Notes: a model not told the origin generated them from the sequence alone. Shown: positions 34,514 through 43,526, counted from the stretch's first letter. The stretch is DNA of 52,395 nt from Bacteroidales bacterium (GCA_020859845.1 JAJBVL010000011.1:1-52395), one strand, 5' to 3'. Numbers and translations are program-made.

Positions 34514-35404
34514 TTAAAGTCGCGACAGTATCTCCAAGGCTCCTTCTTGATTGATGTTCTTCACCTGGATCACGTTTTGGTCGTCCAGGAAATAGAAGGA
34601 AGGAGTATACTTCACATCATAGAGTTGCTCGAATTCGGTCGAGGCACCCACGATCCAGTTGTCGGGGTAGTTGGCCACGGAGCGGAGCCATTCGTCGGTG
34701 GGCTCTCCAGGATAAATGCTGACGATACGCAGCACCCCCATGTCAATCAGGCGCGAGGCGTTGATGTTGGCGTGGAGACGTGTGCGCAGCAGGGAGCAGT
34801 CGGTGCAGTCGGGGGTGTGAATAAAGATGAGCGTCACTTCTACCAGAGAGTCGCGGCTGAAGACCTGGGTCTGTCCTTGACGGTCTACGTAGGTGAAGTT
34901 GGGCGCTTCTTGGCCCACCTGCGTGACGTTGAGTTTTCGTAGCAACGCGGCGTAAGGAGCGCGCTCAGCCTCTGGCACACGCTTGTTGGCGATAAACGGC
35001 TGTAGGAAGTAGGTAAGGATAAGGTCGGAGGTGAAGCGCCCAGAGTCGCCATAGAGATATTGGTAAGCTTTCTCGGCCATAAAAAGCTGGTCGGAGGGCT
35101 GACGGTCGAGCTCCTTCATAAACTTGTTGACGCTGGCCTTTACCACATCGGCCGATGCATAGGGCATAAACGACAGGTAGCTCTCAAAGGCTTCGGCCAT
35201 TTTGGCACGCGAAGAGAAGGCCTTCTTCAGGTCGCAGAAGTCCCAATAGTGGGTGATGAAAAAGTTGGAGCGCCCTTCGAGGGTACTTATAGAGTCGGGG
35301 ACGAGAGGCAAGGGAAAGTAGGTGGTAGTCTCTTGGGCTTTAAGACCTAACGAGGCGCCCAAAAAGATGATAGCTAAGGATAGACGATACAGGAGTCTCA
35401 TCAA
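34514..35404 (-). CDS. DUF5106/thioredoxin-like secreted protein
   Basis: This 296-residue protein has a signal peptide (about 1-23). The N-terminal DUF5106-like domain covers about 30-160 (RSNFFITHYWDFCDLKKAF). A TlpA/AhpC-like thioredoxin domain covers about 165-296, with VGQEAPNFTYVDRQG and a redox motif CTDC in HTPDCTDCSLL. It is expected in the periplasm as a thiol-disulphide protein. It heads the leftward operon that continues with doxX and mnmA. The promoter box is at 35505-35512, about 100 bp upstream. Confidence 0.82.
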   Translation of the reverse strand: MMRLLYRLSLAIIFLGASLGLKAQETTTYFPLPLVPDSISTLEGRSNFFITHYWDFCDLKKAFSSRAKMAEAFESYLSFMPYASADVVKASVNKFMKELDRQPSDQLFMAEKAYQYLYGDSGRFTSDLILTYFLQPFIANKRVPEAERAPYAALLRKLNVTQVGQEAPNFTYVDRQGQTQVFSRDSLVEVTLIFIHTPDCTDCSLLRTRLHANINASRLIDMGVLRIVSIYPGEPTDEWLRSVANYPDNWIVGASTEFEQLYDVKYTPSFYFLDDQNVIQVKNINQEGALEILSRL

Positions 35405-35504
35405 GCAGGGGTATGAAGTGGGTTGTTTGCTGGGTAGATAGAAAGAAATAAAAAGAAACGACTGTCGGGGCCAGGCGTTAAGACTGGCATACAGTTTGCA
35501 ACAA

Positions 35505-35512
35505 CAAAGTTA
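35505..35512 (-). promoter_or_regulatory. -7 box for the DUF5106-doxX-mnmA operon (TAACTTTG)
   Basis: A full TAnnTTTG match on the minus strand. No clear -33 element is visible. The 35405-35691 gap also contains the clpB upstream region, where I find no full consensus promoter on the plus strand, only a weak TACAGTTTG near 35490. Confidence 0.45.
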
Positions 35513-35691
35513 CTCATTCTCTATCGAAACTGAAAATGAAAGCGAAGAAAAACGGCTCTTAAACACAAAAAATAGAGCCAAAACACCTCAACTATTAACC
35601 CACGGCGGTTGTTAACTAAGATAAAATAGGGTTTTAATCTATTCAACCTACTATATAACGACAACGACTCACAAATTTCAACATCAGCTAT

Positions 35692-38280
35692 ATGAATTTC
35701 AACAACTTTACCATCAAGTCGCAAGAAGCCATCCAGAAAGCGGTGGAGATAGCCAAGGCGAGTGGCAATCAAGCCATAGAGCCTGTCCACCTGCTCAAGG
35801 GCATCATGTCCGAGGGTGAATCTCTTGTGAAGTTTATATTTGCCAAGGTTGGGGCAAATGTGGCGCTTATCACTCGCCAGGTGGATGCCGCCATAGCTTC
35901 CGAGCCTAAGGTGAGCGGTGGAGAACCATACCTGAGCCGCACCTCCAACGACGTGCTCCAGAAGGCTCTCGACATAGCCAAGAAGCAAGGCGATGAGTAT
36001 GTCACTCTTGAAGCCCTGCTGATGGCCATATTCGACATCAAGTCGTCGGCCTCTACCATCCTCAAGGATGCTGGCTTGACGGCAAAGGAACTCCAAAGCG
36101 CTATCGATGAGCTCCGTAAGGGTAAGAAGGCCACCGACCAGAGCGCCGAAGAGACCTACAACGCTCTCAGCAAGTATGCCATCAACCTCAACGAGCGCGC
36201 ACGCTCGGGCAAGCTCGACCCAGTGATAGGCCGCGACGATGAGATACGCCGTGTGCTCCAGATCCTGAGCCGACGCACCAAAAACAATCCTATGCTCGTG
36301 GGCGAACCGGGCACTGGCAAGACGGCCATCGCCGAGGGCTTGGCGCAGCGCATTGTGCGTGGCGACGTGCCTGAGAATCTGCGTACCAAACAGATCTTCT
36401 CGCTCGACATGGGAGCCTTGGTGGCTGGCGCCAAGTATAAGGGCGAGTTTGAGGAGCGTCTGAAGGCTATCGTCAACGAAGTGACACAGAGCGATGGCGA
36501 GATTATCCTCTTTATCGATGAGATCCATACCCTGGTAGGGGCCGGCAAGGGCGAGGGCGCCATGGACGCCGCCAATATCCTTAAGCCGGCCTTGGCTCGC
36601 GGTGAATTGCGCTCTATCGGCGCCACCACGCTCGATGAATATCAGAAATATTTTGAGAAAGACAAAGCCTTGGAGCGCCGTTTCCAGAAGGTGATGGTCA
36701 ACGAGCCCGACGAGATGAGCGCCATTGCCATCATGCGTGGCTTGAAGGAGCGCTACGAAAACCACCACAAGGTGCGCATCCGCGACGAGGCGATTATCGC
36801 TGCCGTCCAGCTCTCGGTGCGCTACATCACCGACCGTTTCCTCCCCGACAAGGCCATCGACCTTGTAGATGAGGCTGCATCCAAGTTGCGCCTGGAGATC
36901 GACTCTTTGCCCCAAGCTCTCGATGAGATTACACGCAAGATAGCTCAAAAGGAGATAGAGCGCGAAGCCATCAAGCGCGAGGGCGACAAGGACAAGGTGA
37001 AGGAGATAGAGCGCGAGTTGGCTCAGATGCGCGAAGAGGAGAAGGAATACACTGCCAAGTGGAAAGCCGAGAAGGACCTCATCAACAAGATACAGCAAAA
37101 CAAGATTGACATCGAGCAACTCAAGTTTGAGGCCGAGCGTCTGCAGCGCGAGGGCGACTATGCCAAGGTGGCTGAAATCACCTACTCCAAGGTGCCTGAA
37201 AAGGAGAAGGAGAATGCCACTATCCAAGAGCAGCTCAAGATGATGCAGGGCGAGAAGGCTCTCATCAAGGAGGAAGTCGACGCCGAGGATATCGCCGACG
37301 TAGTAAGCCGCTGGACTGGCATCCCAGTCAATAAGATGATCCAAAGCGAGAAGGAGAAGCTGCTCCACCTTGAGGAAGAGCTCCACAATCGTGTGGTGGG
37401 TCAAGAAGAGGCCATTCGCGCCATTGCCGACGCCGTGCGTCGTAGTCGCGCTGGCCTTAACGATCCGCGTCGTCCTATTGGCTCATTTATATTCTTGGGC
37501 ACCACCGGTGTGGGTAAGACAGAGCTTGCCAAGGCCCTGGCTGAGTACCTCTTTGACGACGAGAACATGATGACGCGTATCGACATGAGCGAGTATCAGG
37601 AGAAGCACACCGTAAGCCGACTCGTGGGAGCGCCTCCGGGATATGTGGGCTACGACGAAGGTGGTCAGCTCACGGAGGCTGTGCGCCGCAAGCCCTATAG
37701 CGTGGTGCTCTTCGACGAGATTGAGAAGGCTCATCCCGACGTGTTTAACATCCTGCTGCAGGTGCTCGACGATGGCCGACTGACCGACAACAAGGGCCGA
37801 CTGGTCAACTTCAAAAACACTATCATCATCATGACCTCCAACATGGGCTCCAACGTGATCCGCGAGAACTTTGCTAAGCTCGACAAGGACAATCGCGACG
37901 AGATCATTGAGAAGACCAAGGGCGAGGTGATAGAGCTGCTGAAGACCCATATCCGTCCAGAATTCCTCAACCGTATCGACGAGACTATCATGTTTACCCC
38001 GCTCAACGAGAAGGAAATCGAGGAGATCGTGGGCTTGCAGATACGCTCCATCCAGAAGATGCTGGCCACCAACGGAGTGACTCTCGAGGTGACCCCCGCC
38101 GCCCTGCATTATCTGGCCGAGGAAGGTTACGACCCAGAGTTTGGCGCACGTCCTGTAAAGCGAGCCATCCATCGCCTGGTGCTCAACCAGCTCTCCAAGG
38201 ATATCTTAGCCCAAAAGGTGGATAAGGATCGCCCGATAGTAATCGACGTGAAGGATGATCAGCTCATCTTCAAGAACTAA
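35692..38280 (+). CDS. clpB: ATP-dependent disaggregase ClpB
   Basis: ClpB is a hexameric AAA+ chaperone that pulls proteins out of aggregates with DnaK. The 862-residue length is typical. The Clp N domain covers about 1-145. AAA-1 follows, with Walker A GEPGTGKT (about 205-212). Then comes the coiled middle domain (about 400-530) with long charged helices. AAA-2 has Walker [11 protein letters not shown] (about 604-613), and [10 protein letters not shown] is Walker B. The C-terminal D2-small ends [12 protein letters not shown] terminator follows at 38329. An antisense frame of 627 codons opposite it is only a codon-use shadow. Confidence 0.96.
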   Translation: MNFNNFTIKSQEAIQKAVEIAKASGNQAIEPVHLLKGIMSEGESLVKFIFAKVGANVALITRQVDAAIASEPKVSGGEPYLSRTSNDVLQKALDIAKKQGDEYVTLEALLMAIFDIKSSASTILKDAGLTAKELQSAIDELRKGKKATDQSAEETYNALSKYAINLNERARSGKLDPVIGRDDEIRRVLQILSRRTKNNPMLVGEPGTGKTAIAEGLAQRIVRGDVPENLRTKQIFSLDMGALVAGAKYKGEFEERLKAIVNEVTQSDGEIILFIDEIHTLVGAGKGEGAMDAANILKPALARGELRSIGATTLDEYQKYFEKDKALERRFQKVMVNEPDEMSAIAIMRGLKERYENHHKVRIRDEAIIAAVQLSVRYITDRFLPDKAIDLVDEAASKLRLEIDSLPQALDEITRKIAQKEIEREAIKREGDKDKVKEIERELAQMREEEKEYTAKWKAEKDLINKIQQNKIDIEQLKFEAERLQREGDYAKVAEITYSKVPEKEKENATIQEQLKMMQGEKALIKEEVDAEDIADVVSRWTGIPVNKMIQSEKEKLLHLEEELHNRVVGQEEAIRAIADAVRRSRAGLNDPRRPIGSFIFLGTTGVGKTELAKALAEYLFDDENMMTRIDMSEYQEKHTVSRLVGAPPGYVGYDEGGQLTEAVRRKPYSVVLFDEIEKAHPDVFNILLQVLDDGRLTDNKGRLVNFKNTIIIMTSNMGSNVIRENFAKLDKDNRDEIIEKTKGEVIELLKTHIRPEFLNRIDETIMFTPLNEKEIEEIVGLQIRSIQKMLATNGVTLEVTPAALHYLAEEGYDPEFGARPVKRAIHRLVLNQLSKDILAQKVDKDRPIVIDVKDDQLIFKN

Positions 38281-38328
38281 TCCCATCGGCAACAACCCCA
38301 ACAACCTCAACAACTCCAATAACCACAA

Positions 38329-38380
38329 GGTCTTAACCGGCTCTAAGGGCCGTAAGCCAAAGCCGGTTAAGACCCTTTTA
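38329..38380 (+). terminator. Terminator after clpB
   Basis: GGTCTTAACCGGCT (38329-38342) pairs perfectly with 38361-38374. The loop contains GGGCCG, and the T-run CTTTT follows. Strong intrinsic terminator 48 bp after the stop. Confidence 0.8.
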
Positions 38381-38416
38381 AACGATATAAACTGTCTTAA
38401 TCTCTTAGTTACTATT

Positions 38417-38881
38417 ATGAAAAAGTTGATATTTCTTCTCGCGGCACTCCCCCTGCTCTTAGCATCGTGCCATGACGACAAAGACCTCCCAAAGGTCAAC
38501 ATTAGCATAGACTACTCCAATGCTGTGCAGCTCGATGGCACCATCTACGTAGTGCAGGGCGACACGCTTGTAATCGACGCCGTAAACGTCACCCCCGAGC
38601 GCGAAGGCGCCAAGGTGGGGCTGGGTTCGGTCACTTACTTCCTCGATGGGTGGATGATAGGAGTCAATCCTGTGTCGCCTTTCGGTGCCAATATCGTCAC
38701 CACCGATCTTGCCACGGGCAATCATATCTTGGCTCTCGAGATGCCTGTGCTGGAAGTGGGGTGTGAATTAGCCACTGGCTACATCACCGTACCCCTCACT
38801 ATAGTGGCCACGGCCGACGACATCCCTTCAGGGACCACTCAGGCCGCAATCCCCCTTACACCGTCGATTCATGAAGACTAA
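38417..38881 (+). CDS. Small lipoprotein, unknown function
   Basis: The true start is ATG 38417. The longer frame from 38255 runs through the clpB terminator and is unlikely. The 154-residue product has a lipobox ending at Cys18 (LLLASC). The mature part is predominantly beta-type, with GDTLVIDAVNVTPE and GNHILALEMPVLEVG, resembling an Ig-like or carbohydrate-binding fold. No named family is recognised. It has its own terminator at 38925. Confidence 0.65.
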   Translation: MKKLIFLLAALPLLLASCHDDKDLPKVNISIDYSNAVQLDGTIYVVQGDTLVIDAVNVTPEREGAKVGLGSVTYFLDGWMIGVNPVSPFGANIVTTDLATGNHILALEMPVLEVGCELATGYITVPLTIVATADDIPSGTTQAAIPLTPSIHED

Positions 38882-38924
38882 CATTCAACTTTGATTACCG
38901 AAAACACACTCTTTTTATTATTTC

Positions 38925-38958
38925 AAAAGGCGCTGACCGCTGAGGTCGGCGCCTTTTT
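38925..38958. terminator. Terminator after the small lipoprotein
   Basis: AAAAGGCGCTGACC (38925-38938), loop GCTGA, then GGTCGGCGCCTTTT with one G-U pair, followed by Ts. It also works for the converging nucleoside phosphorylase gene through its A-run. Confidence 0.8.
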
Positions 38959-38975
38959 GTGGAACGGAGCCTTAG

Positions 38976-39854
38976 TTAGAAGTTGGCGGTGATGAGGCGC
39001 TTCACGACGGTCTCCACGAGGTCGGCCATGGCGGTGCGATAGTTGGGGGTGGCGTCTTGACACACACGGTTGGCGATGATGGAGCAGACGGTCATTGCGC
39101 GATGTCCCAGGAGGCGGCTGAGGCCTTGCAGGGGAGCGCTCTCCATCTCGTAGTTGGTGATGGGCTGCCCATGCCAGCGGAAGGTCTCGATGCGTTCGTT
39201 AAGGTCGGGGTTGGCCAGAGGGAGGCGTAGCTTGCGACCTTGCGGCCCGTAGAATCCCACGGCCGTAAGGGTCTGGCCCAGCACCATGTCGTCGCCAGCT
39301 ATATGCTCAACGAGGCCTTCGTGCGAAGCCACTACATAGGGGTGGGCCCATGTGGGATTCCAGCCCACATGGTGGCAGAAAGCGCGCTCAAATTCGAGGT
39401 CGGCCACTCGGTCGCGTCCCTCGTAATAGTTGAGTACGCCGTCAAACCCTATAGAGCGTTGTGCAACGACGGAGGTGCCCAGAATCAACTCAGGCTGGAG
39501 GGCGCCCGAGGTGCCGATGCGCACCATGTTGAGGCTGCGGTGGGTGGGCTTTATTTCGCGTGTCGCGAAGTCGATGTTGGCCAGTGCGTCGAGCTCGTTG
39601 ATGACGATGTCGATGTTGTCGGGGCCTATACCATGGCTAAGACACATGATGGGACGCCCGTCGAGAGTGCCACCGATGGAGTGAAACTCGCGGCTCGCTA
39701 CGTCGAAGGTGCGAGTGTCGAAGTGCTCGGCCACCATATTGACGCGTCCAGGATCGCCCACCAATATTATATGGTCGGTGAGTTGCTCGGGGTGGAGGTG
39801 GAGGTGAAATACGGTGCCGTTGGGGTTGATGAGTAGTTCGGATGCTGGTATCAT
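38976..39854 (-). CDS. Nucleoside phosphorylase, uridine phosphorylase type
   Basis: This 292-residue cytosolic enzyme has the PNP-UDP fold. It carries ILVGDPGRVNMVAEHFD (phosphate-binding Arg), GTSGALQ, and FRWHGQPITNYEMESAPLQGL. The last contains the ribose-binding MES-like ExE. The gene is longer than E. coli Udp (253) and lacks its exact base-binding segment. Uridine or purine specificity is therefore unsettled. The first 30 bp upstream hold little. It converges with the lipoprotein gene. Confidence 0.82.
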   Translation of the reverse strand: MIPASELLINPNGTVFHLHLHPEQLTDHIILVGDPGRVNMVAEHFDTRTFDVASREFHSIGGTLDGRPIMCLSHGIGPDNIDIVINELDALANIDFATREIKPTHRSLNMVRIGTSGALQPELILGTSVVAQRSIGFDGVLNYYEGRDRVADLEFERAFCHHVGWNPTWAHPYVVASHEGLVEHIAGDDMVLGQTLTAVGFYGPQGRKLRLPLANPDLNERIETFRWHGQPITNYEMESAPLQGLSRLLGHRAMTVCSIIANRVCQDATPNYRTAMADLVETVVKRLITANF

Positions 39855-39962
39855 AGTGGATGGGATTTTTTACAAATATAGGAAAAAATGTGGGAAACAA
39901 GGCTCAGAATGAGGATATTTATTGCCAGGAAGAAAAAATATGGCGATTTTTAGTGCTCAGGT

Positions 39963-39994
39963 GTTGGTGGAATGAAAAAATAGTCTTAAATTTG
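39963..39994 (+). promoter_or_regulatory. Promoter for rpmH
   Basis: GTTG (39963-39966), 20-bp spacer, TAAATTTG (39987-39994). Good Bacteroidetes match, giving a leader of about 72 nt before the rpmH ATG. Confidence 0.7.
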
Positions 39995-40072
39995 CACCGC
40001 GTTTTGCGTACCGGGTTGCTTGTTGGCGCCCATCGTACCAAGAATAATAACAAATCAAAACATACCACGGTA

Positions 40073-40228
40073 ATGAAGAGAACATTTCAACCATCTAACA
40101 GAAAGAGAGTTAATAAGCATGGCTTCCGCGAGCGCATGTCGACAGCTGATGGCCGCAAGGTGTTGGCCCGTCGTCGCGCCAAGGGTCGCCGTCGCCTCAC
40201 TGTAAGCGATTCGATCGCCAGCAAGTAA
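40073..40228 (+). CDS. rpmH: Ribosomal protein L34
   Basis: L34 is the small basic 50S protein; 51 residues here. The sequence [18 protein letters not shown], then [19 protein letters not shown], is diagnostic. A longer frame is open upstream, but the ATG at 40073 is the family start and lies after the promoter. In many bacteria rpmH lies beside rnpA; here a tRNA-Ser gene follows instead. Confidence 0.96.
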   Translation: MKRTFQPSNRKRVNKHGFRERMSTADGRKVLARRRAKGRRRLTVSDSIASK

Positions 40229-40246
40229 AATTCTTTTTGCAGAAGG

Positions 40247-40278
40247 CTTGCAAGTTTGAGATATTCTTCTTAACTTTG
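40247..40278 (+). promoter_or_regulatory. Promoter for tRNA-Ser
   Basis: CTTG (40247-40250), 20-bp spacer, TAACTTTG (40271-40278). It lies 54 bp before the tRNA. Confidence 0.65.
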
Positions 40279-40331
40279 CACCGCAATTAGCCGAAGAGCC
40301 CTCGTCAGTCGGGGTCTTAGTAGGCGCCACT

Positions 40332-40418
40332 GGAGAGGTGGGTGAGTGGCTGAAACCACCAGTTTGCTAAACTGACGTAGGAGCAATCCTACCACGAGTT
40401 CGAATCTCGTCCTCTCCG
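40332..40418 (+). tRNA. tRNA-Ser (GCT anticodon)
   Basis: Acceptor GGAGAGG/CCTCTCC with discriminator G. The anticodon loop has GCT inside CAGTTTGCTAAACTG. A long type-II variable arm (GTAGGAGCAATCCTAC) and a T-arm with TTCGAAT follow. CCA is not encoded. Confidence 0.94.
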
Positions 40419-40420
40419 CT

Positions 40421-40454
40421 AAAGCCCTCTCAGACAGCTTTCTGAGAGGGCTTT
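40421..40454. terminator. Terminator after tRNA-Ser
   Basis: AAAGCCCTCTCAGA and its perfect 14-nt complement with a 6-nt loop; ends in CTTTT. It can act in both directions. Confidence 0.8.
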
Positions 40455-40591
40455 TATGCCCTAAACAAGCGCAAAACGGATTTGTCATATTGTCGCCAAG
40501 TTGGAAGTACTAACAAGTTGGAGTGCGCTTAAGTCTCGTTGTAAGGTAGCTACTTTCTACCATGCCCTGTATCCAAGTCAAAAATGTCTAT

Positions 40592-41029
40592 ATGAAGCAA
40601 TCAAAAATACCACTAATAATAGCTTTTGTCCTCACGGCTGTAAGTGGGGTGTTTTGCCACGTTATCAATGACGGCTCCCCGACTGATCACCACGTTTGGG
40701 TGAAGTTTCAAGTGCTTCACATTATTATAAGCGTGCTTTTCGTTGTCCTCACCTTCAGGCATATCAAGCTTTTCAAGAAATGGTTTTCCAGATGGGACAA
40801 GAAAGCTCTGCAACACAAAAGCAAGAACACAATCTTTGTTTCTCTGGTGTTGCTGCTGCTTGTAATATCAGGCCTTGCCCTTCTATTCATTGAGGGTGGT
40901 GATTCTGCTGTAGGGCTGTGGCACTATCGTCTCGGGGTGCTGTTCATGGCCCTCTGCGGTTTTCATAGCATTCGCCGTCTTCGCAAGAAATTCATGACCA
41001 AGCGTCGGTTTCAGCTCACTCTTCGCTAA
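40592..41029 (+). CDS. DUF4405-family membrane protein
   Basis: ATG 40592 (MKQSKIPLIIAFVL) is preferred, since it begins the first membrane helix; the frame opens at 40562. The 145-residue product has about four helices. A His between helices 1 and 2 (VKFQVLHIIISVLF) and another in FRHIKLF recall the haem-binding histidines of DUF4405 proteins, which resemble the cytochrome-b part of formate dehydrogenase or NapC partners. The C-terminus is very basic. No redox partner is next to it, so its role is open. Confidence 0.7.
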   Translation: MKQSKIPLIIAFVLTAVSGVFCHVINDGSPTDHHVWVKFQVLHIIISVLFVVLTFRHIKLFKKWFSRWDKKALQHKSKNTIFVSLVLLLLVISGLALLFIEGGDSAVGLWHYRLGVLFMALCGFHSIRRLRKKFMTKRRFQLTLR

Positions 41030-41111
41030 CTTCGCCTATTCTTCGTCAAAATAAGCTGGCCAAACCCCGACATGACCCAAACACTGTTCCCTCTCTCAGG
41101 GTTATTTCTTT

Positions 41112-41282
41112 ATGAGGAAATTTGTAAAACCGACGCAAGAGGAGCTGCGGCATAGGCTCACACCCCTACAATGGGAGGTCACGCAGAACAGCGCGACGGA
41201 ACGTCCGTGGCTCAACGAGTACAATGAGGAGTTCCGACCGGGCATCTATGTTGACATCACAACCGGTGAACCACTATTCTAA
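41112..41282 (+). pseudogene. msrB fragment (methionine-R-sulphoxide reductase N-terminus)
   Basis: A 56-codon frame ([55 protein letters not shown]) reproduces the conserved N-terminal half of MsrB. It stops exactly where the zinc- and catalytic-cysteine part (CGWPSF, RYCIN) should begin. The enzyme cannot work without these. The following 80 bp do not continue the protein in any frame that I can read. Confidence 0.75.
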
Positions 41283-41363
41283 CTGGTCTGGAAGACTGTT
41301 TTAGCCAGGTTTCTTCGGGTGGTCGAGGCTGCGGCGGCTCCCTCACTTTTCGACTTCTGACCG

Positions 41364-41504
41364 ATGAAACCGAGAACCGCAATACAAAAGGAGGTGGCGC
41401 AGGCATTAAAGAGGCTTGCGCCCCTCACCCTGGCGCAGAGCCGGGAGATAGTCCGCGAGGCCGTGCCGCGCTCCGCCCGCCGAGCCGTAACCCTTTTCTA
41501 TTAG
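41364..41504 (+). pseudogene. 46-codon fragment resembling conjugative-element protein start
   Basis: The frame MKPRTAIQKEVAQALKRLAP then RRAVTLFY resembles the first residues of PcfJ-like proteins from Bacteroidetes conjugative transposons, which start MKPRTxIQK. It ends at a TAG after 46 codons and does not go on into the usual several-hundred-residue protein. The GC content is higher than in the flanks. The assignment rests only on the opening motif and is tentative. Confidence 0.4.
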
Positions 41505-41636
41505 GCCATGTAGTCGGCATAGTCCTTTTTGCCCATCGCTGATTTCCAACATTGACCCGCTGTCTGTTCACCTCTCCCAAGCTCGAGAACAGTAAAAATT
41601 TTACGGGTTATTGGTTCTGATATTCGGGATTTTAGT

Positions 41637-41644
41637 TACCTTTG
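41637..41644 (+). promoter_or_regulatory. -7 box (TACCTTTG) upstream of KilA-N gene
   Basis: Full TAnnTTTG match, 38 bp before the ATG at 41682; the -33 element is poor. Confidence 0.4.
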
Positions 41645-41681
41645 CAATCAAACGTACCGAAATCGGTATAATTAAACTGCA

Positions 41682-42314
41682 ATGGCAAAAATAACCGTAC
41701 AGCATACTGACATCACGGTCGTCAATATCCATGACCAAGATTATATTTCGCTCACAGACATGGCTAATGCTAAGGAGAGCGAAAGCCGTGCTGCCGACAT
41801 CATCAAGAATTAGTTACGCAATCGCTATACAATCGAGTTTCTCGGCACATGGGAGATAATTCACAATCCCAATTTTAAAGTGGTCGAATTCGACCACTTT
41901 AGAATACAGGCCGGGTTGCCAAGTTTCGTGCTAAGTGTGTCGGAATGGATTGAGGCAACCAAGGCAATAGGTCTCGTAGTGAAGAAAGGACGCTATGGAG
42001 GCACTTTGATACCTCCGGCCATCACCACCCAACAAGCCTCGATTGTCTACGCCAACGAGGCCGACGTGCTCAACGTGGCAATGTTCGGCAAGACCGCCAA
42101 GCAGTGGCGCGAGGAAAATCCTGACAAGAAGGGCAACATACGCGACTACGCCACCATCAACGAGCTTATCTGCCTCTCCAATATGGAGAGCCTCAACGCT
42201 GTGCTCATCGACCAAGGACTGCCGCAGCACGAGCGTCTAATCAAGCTCAACGAGATAGCTATCAACCAAATGCGCATACTCGAACAGGGAGGCGACCGCA
42301 AACTGCTAAAATAA
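41682..42314 (+). pseudogene. KilA-N domain gene broken by in-frame amber and internal deletion
   Basis: Read from ATG 41682, the frame encodes the KilA-N start (MAKITVQHTDITVVNIHDQD, then SLTDMANAKESESRAADIIKN). It meets TAG at 41811-41813, where the family has Trp (IIKNWLRNR). In the same frame after the stop it continues LRNRYTIEFLGTWEIIHNP to codon 210. After KGRYGGTL the usual FEFASWIS.. core is missing and the text jumps to QQASIVYANEADVLNVAMFGKTAKQWREENPD. So about 50-60 residues are gone. This DNA-binding protein is common in Bacteroidetes mobile elements. It cannot be whole; the second part (41880 onwards) could be expressed alone. Confidence 0.8.
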
Positions 42315-42344
42315 ATTCACCCCCTGCTAATTCTTTAAAGGACT

Positions 42345-42391
42345 ATAACTCACTACATCACACTGAATTGATGCAGTGAGTTATAATTTTT
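42345..42391 (+). terminator. Terminator after KilA-N gene
   Basis: ATAACTCACTACATCA (42345-42360) pairs with 42369-42384 with one mismatch, 8-nt loop, then AATTTTTT. Confidence 0.8.
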
Positions 42392-42425
42392 TCGTTTTCC
42401 TGTAAAAAATATATTTGCAAAATAA

Positions 42426-42457
42426 TTTGGTTTATAAAATAAACCGATATAACTTTG
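42426..42457 (+). promoter_or_regulatory. Promoter with embedded palindromic operator
   Basis: TTTG (42426-42429), 20-bp spacer, TAACTTTG (42450-42457): full match. The spacer contains GGTTTATAAAATAAACC (42429-42445), a perfect 7-bp-arm palindrome. A protein bound there would block RNA polymerase. Likely ligand: the winged-helix regulator at 43159. Confidence 0.8.
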
Positions 42458-42497
42458 CAGCGTCGTTCAGTTCGAGCGACGTTTATTTGACCTTAAT

Positions 42498-42514
42498 GGT
42501 TTATAACGCAAACC
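42498..42514 (+). promoter_or_regulatory. Second operator-like palindrome
   Basis: GGTTTATAACGCAAACC matches the first operator with the second arm imperfect (5 of 7). It lies between the promoter and the start codon at 42533, in the leader. Confidence 0.5.
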
Positions 42515-42532
42515 ACTTACACTATATAAAGC

Positions 42533-43162
42533 ATGGAAGAAAAGAACATCAGCTCTCAAGAGAGCATGGCTATCATCTCTGAGATGATAGAGCGCTCGAA
42601 AAACCGCCACTACCTCGGTGACGGCAATATCCTTCTCCTATGGGGCTATACCGTTGTTGCGGTAGCCGCCCTCGTGTGGATACTTCTGGCCATCACCCAT
42701 TACCCCGCGATGAACTGGTTCTGGTTCCTCATCTGGATTGTCGGAGGTATCGCTACCCCGATAATGGTTCGCAAGCGTCGCGATAAGCGAGGGGTCACAA
42801 CCTACGCTGACAACCTCTGCAACGCGCTGTGGTCGATAGTCGGTTACAGTGCGATAGCGCTCACCTTCCTCTGTGTAGGCTTTCTTCTCGTCGGCGGCAA
42901 GGACAGTTGGAGCGCAATGCTGTTGCTGCCCTTAGTCATAGTCAGCATTGCTGAAATAATGCAGGGGGTGGTAATGTGCGAACGTTCACTTATTGCAGGT
43001 GGGGCTATCGGACTATTGTGTGGTTTGTTCACGTCATGTTGTATTGCTGGAGGCGTGACTCTGTCCGCACATTGGTACATGCCCATGTTCATCATCGCGT
43101 TTGCTGCCATGATGATAATTCCCGGCCATGTGCTCAACTGTAAAATCCATCGCAAGAAATGA
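42533..43162 (+). CDS. Multi-pass membrane protein, unknown function
   Basis: This 209-residue protein has about six transmembrane helices after a soluble N-terminus (MEEKNISSQESMAIISEMIER). The first are near LLLWGYTVVAVAALVWILLA and WFWFLIWIVGGIATPIM. It ends in a basic tail (CKIHRKK). No family is recognised. It overlaps the winged-helix regulator by 4 bp, and the promoter carries palindromes. This arrangement, a membrane protein plus a small HTH protein, is typical of self-regulated two-gene units. Confidence 0.75.
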   Translation: MEEKNISSQESMAIISEMIERSKNRHYLGDGNILLLWGYTVVAVAALVWILLAITHYPAMNWFWFLIWIVGGIATPIMVRKRRDKRGVTTYADNLCNALWSIVGYSAIALTFLCVGFLLVGGKDSWSAMLLLPLVIVSIAEIMQGVVMCERSLIAGGAIGLLCGLFTSCCIAGGVTLSAHWYMPMFIIAFAAMMIIPGHVLNCKIHRKK

Positions 43163-43440
43163 AAGAACTTGACCCATTGCTGCACTCTCAGTTGAGGTTG
43201 GCCGTGATGTCAATTCTTATGAATGTGGAGGAGGCCGATTTCTCCTATCTCAAAGAAATGACCAATTCCACAGCTGGAAACCTCAGTGTGCAACTTGACA
43301 AACTTTCCACCTCCGGTTACATCGACGTGGAGAAAGGATTTGTCGGGAAGAAAACACGCACCACTTGCCACGTAACCGAGAAAGGCCGAGCAGCGTTTGA
43401 ACAATACGTTGAGGCCATCAAAACGCTATTGAACCTTTAA
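43159..43440 (+). CDS. Winged-helix transcriptional regulator (HTH_34-like)
   Basis: This 93-residue protein is almost entirely one winged-helix domain. The recognition helix region is NSTAGNLSVQLDKLSTSGYI and the wing is VGKKTRTTCHVTEKGRAAF. It is smaller than MarR or PadR. It overlaps the membrane-protein gene by 4 bp, so they are co-translated. By location it should bind the GGTTTAT palindromes and repress its own unit; not shown. Confidence 0.82.
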   Translation: MKELDPLLHSQLRLAVMSILMNVEEADFSYLKEMTNSTAGNLSVQLDKLSTSGYIDVEKGFVGKKTRTTCHVTEKGRAAFEQYVEAIKTLLNL

Positions 43441-43526
43441 CGCGACTTCCCCTGTCATTTACCGCCCAATCTTACCCGGCATTCCACTTGATAGGAAGAT
43501 GGCTTGTACATTTTTTTGCTCAGAAA

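Noticed and set aside
35521-37404. 627-codon frame on the minus strand opposite clpB
   Set aside because: It lies wholly within clpB, which is certain. Its leucine- and histidine-rich translation looks like a codon-bias shadow, and it has no family motif or promoter.
41811-41813. Amber codon as programmed recoding (pyrrolysine or suppressor)
   Set aside because: Other genes in the window end normally in TAG, no recoding machinery is seen, and the gene also has an internal deletion.
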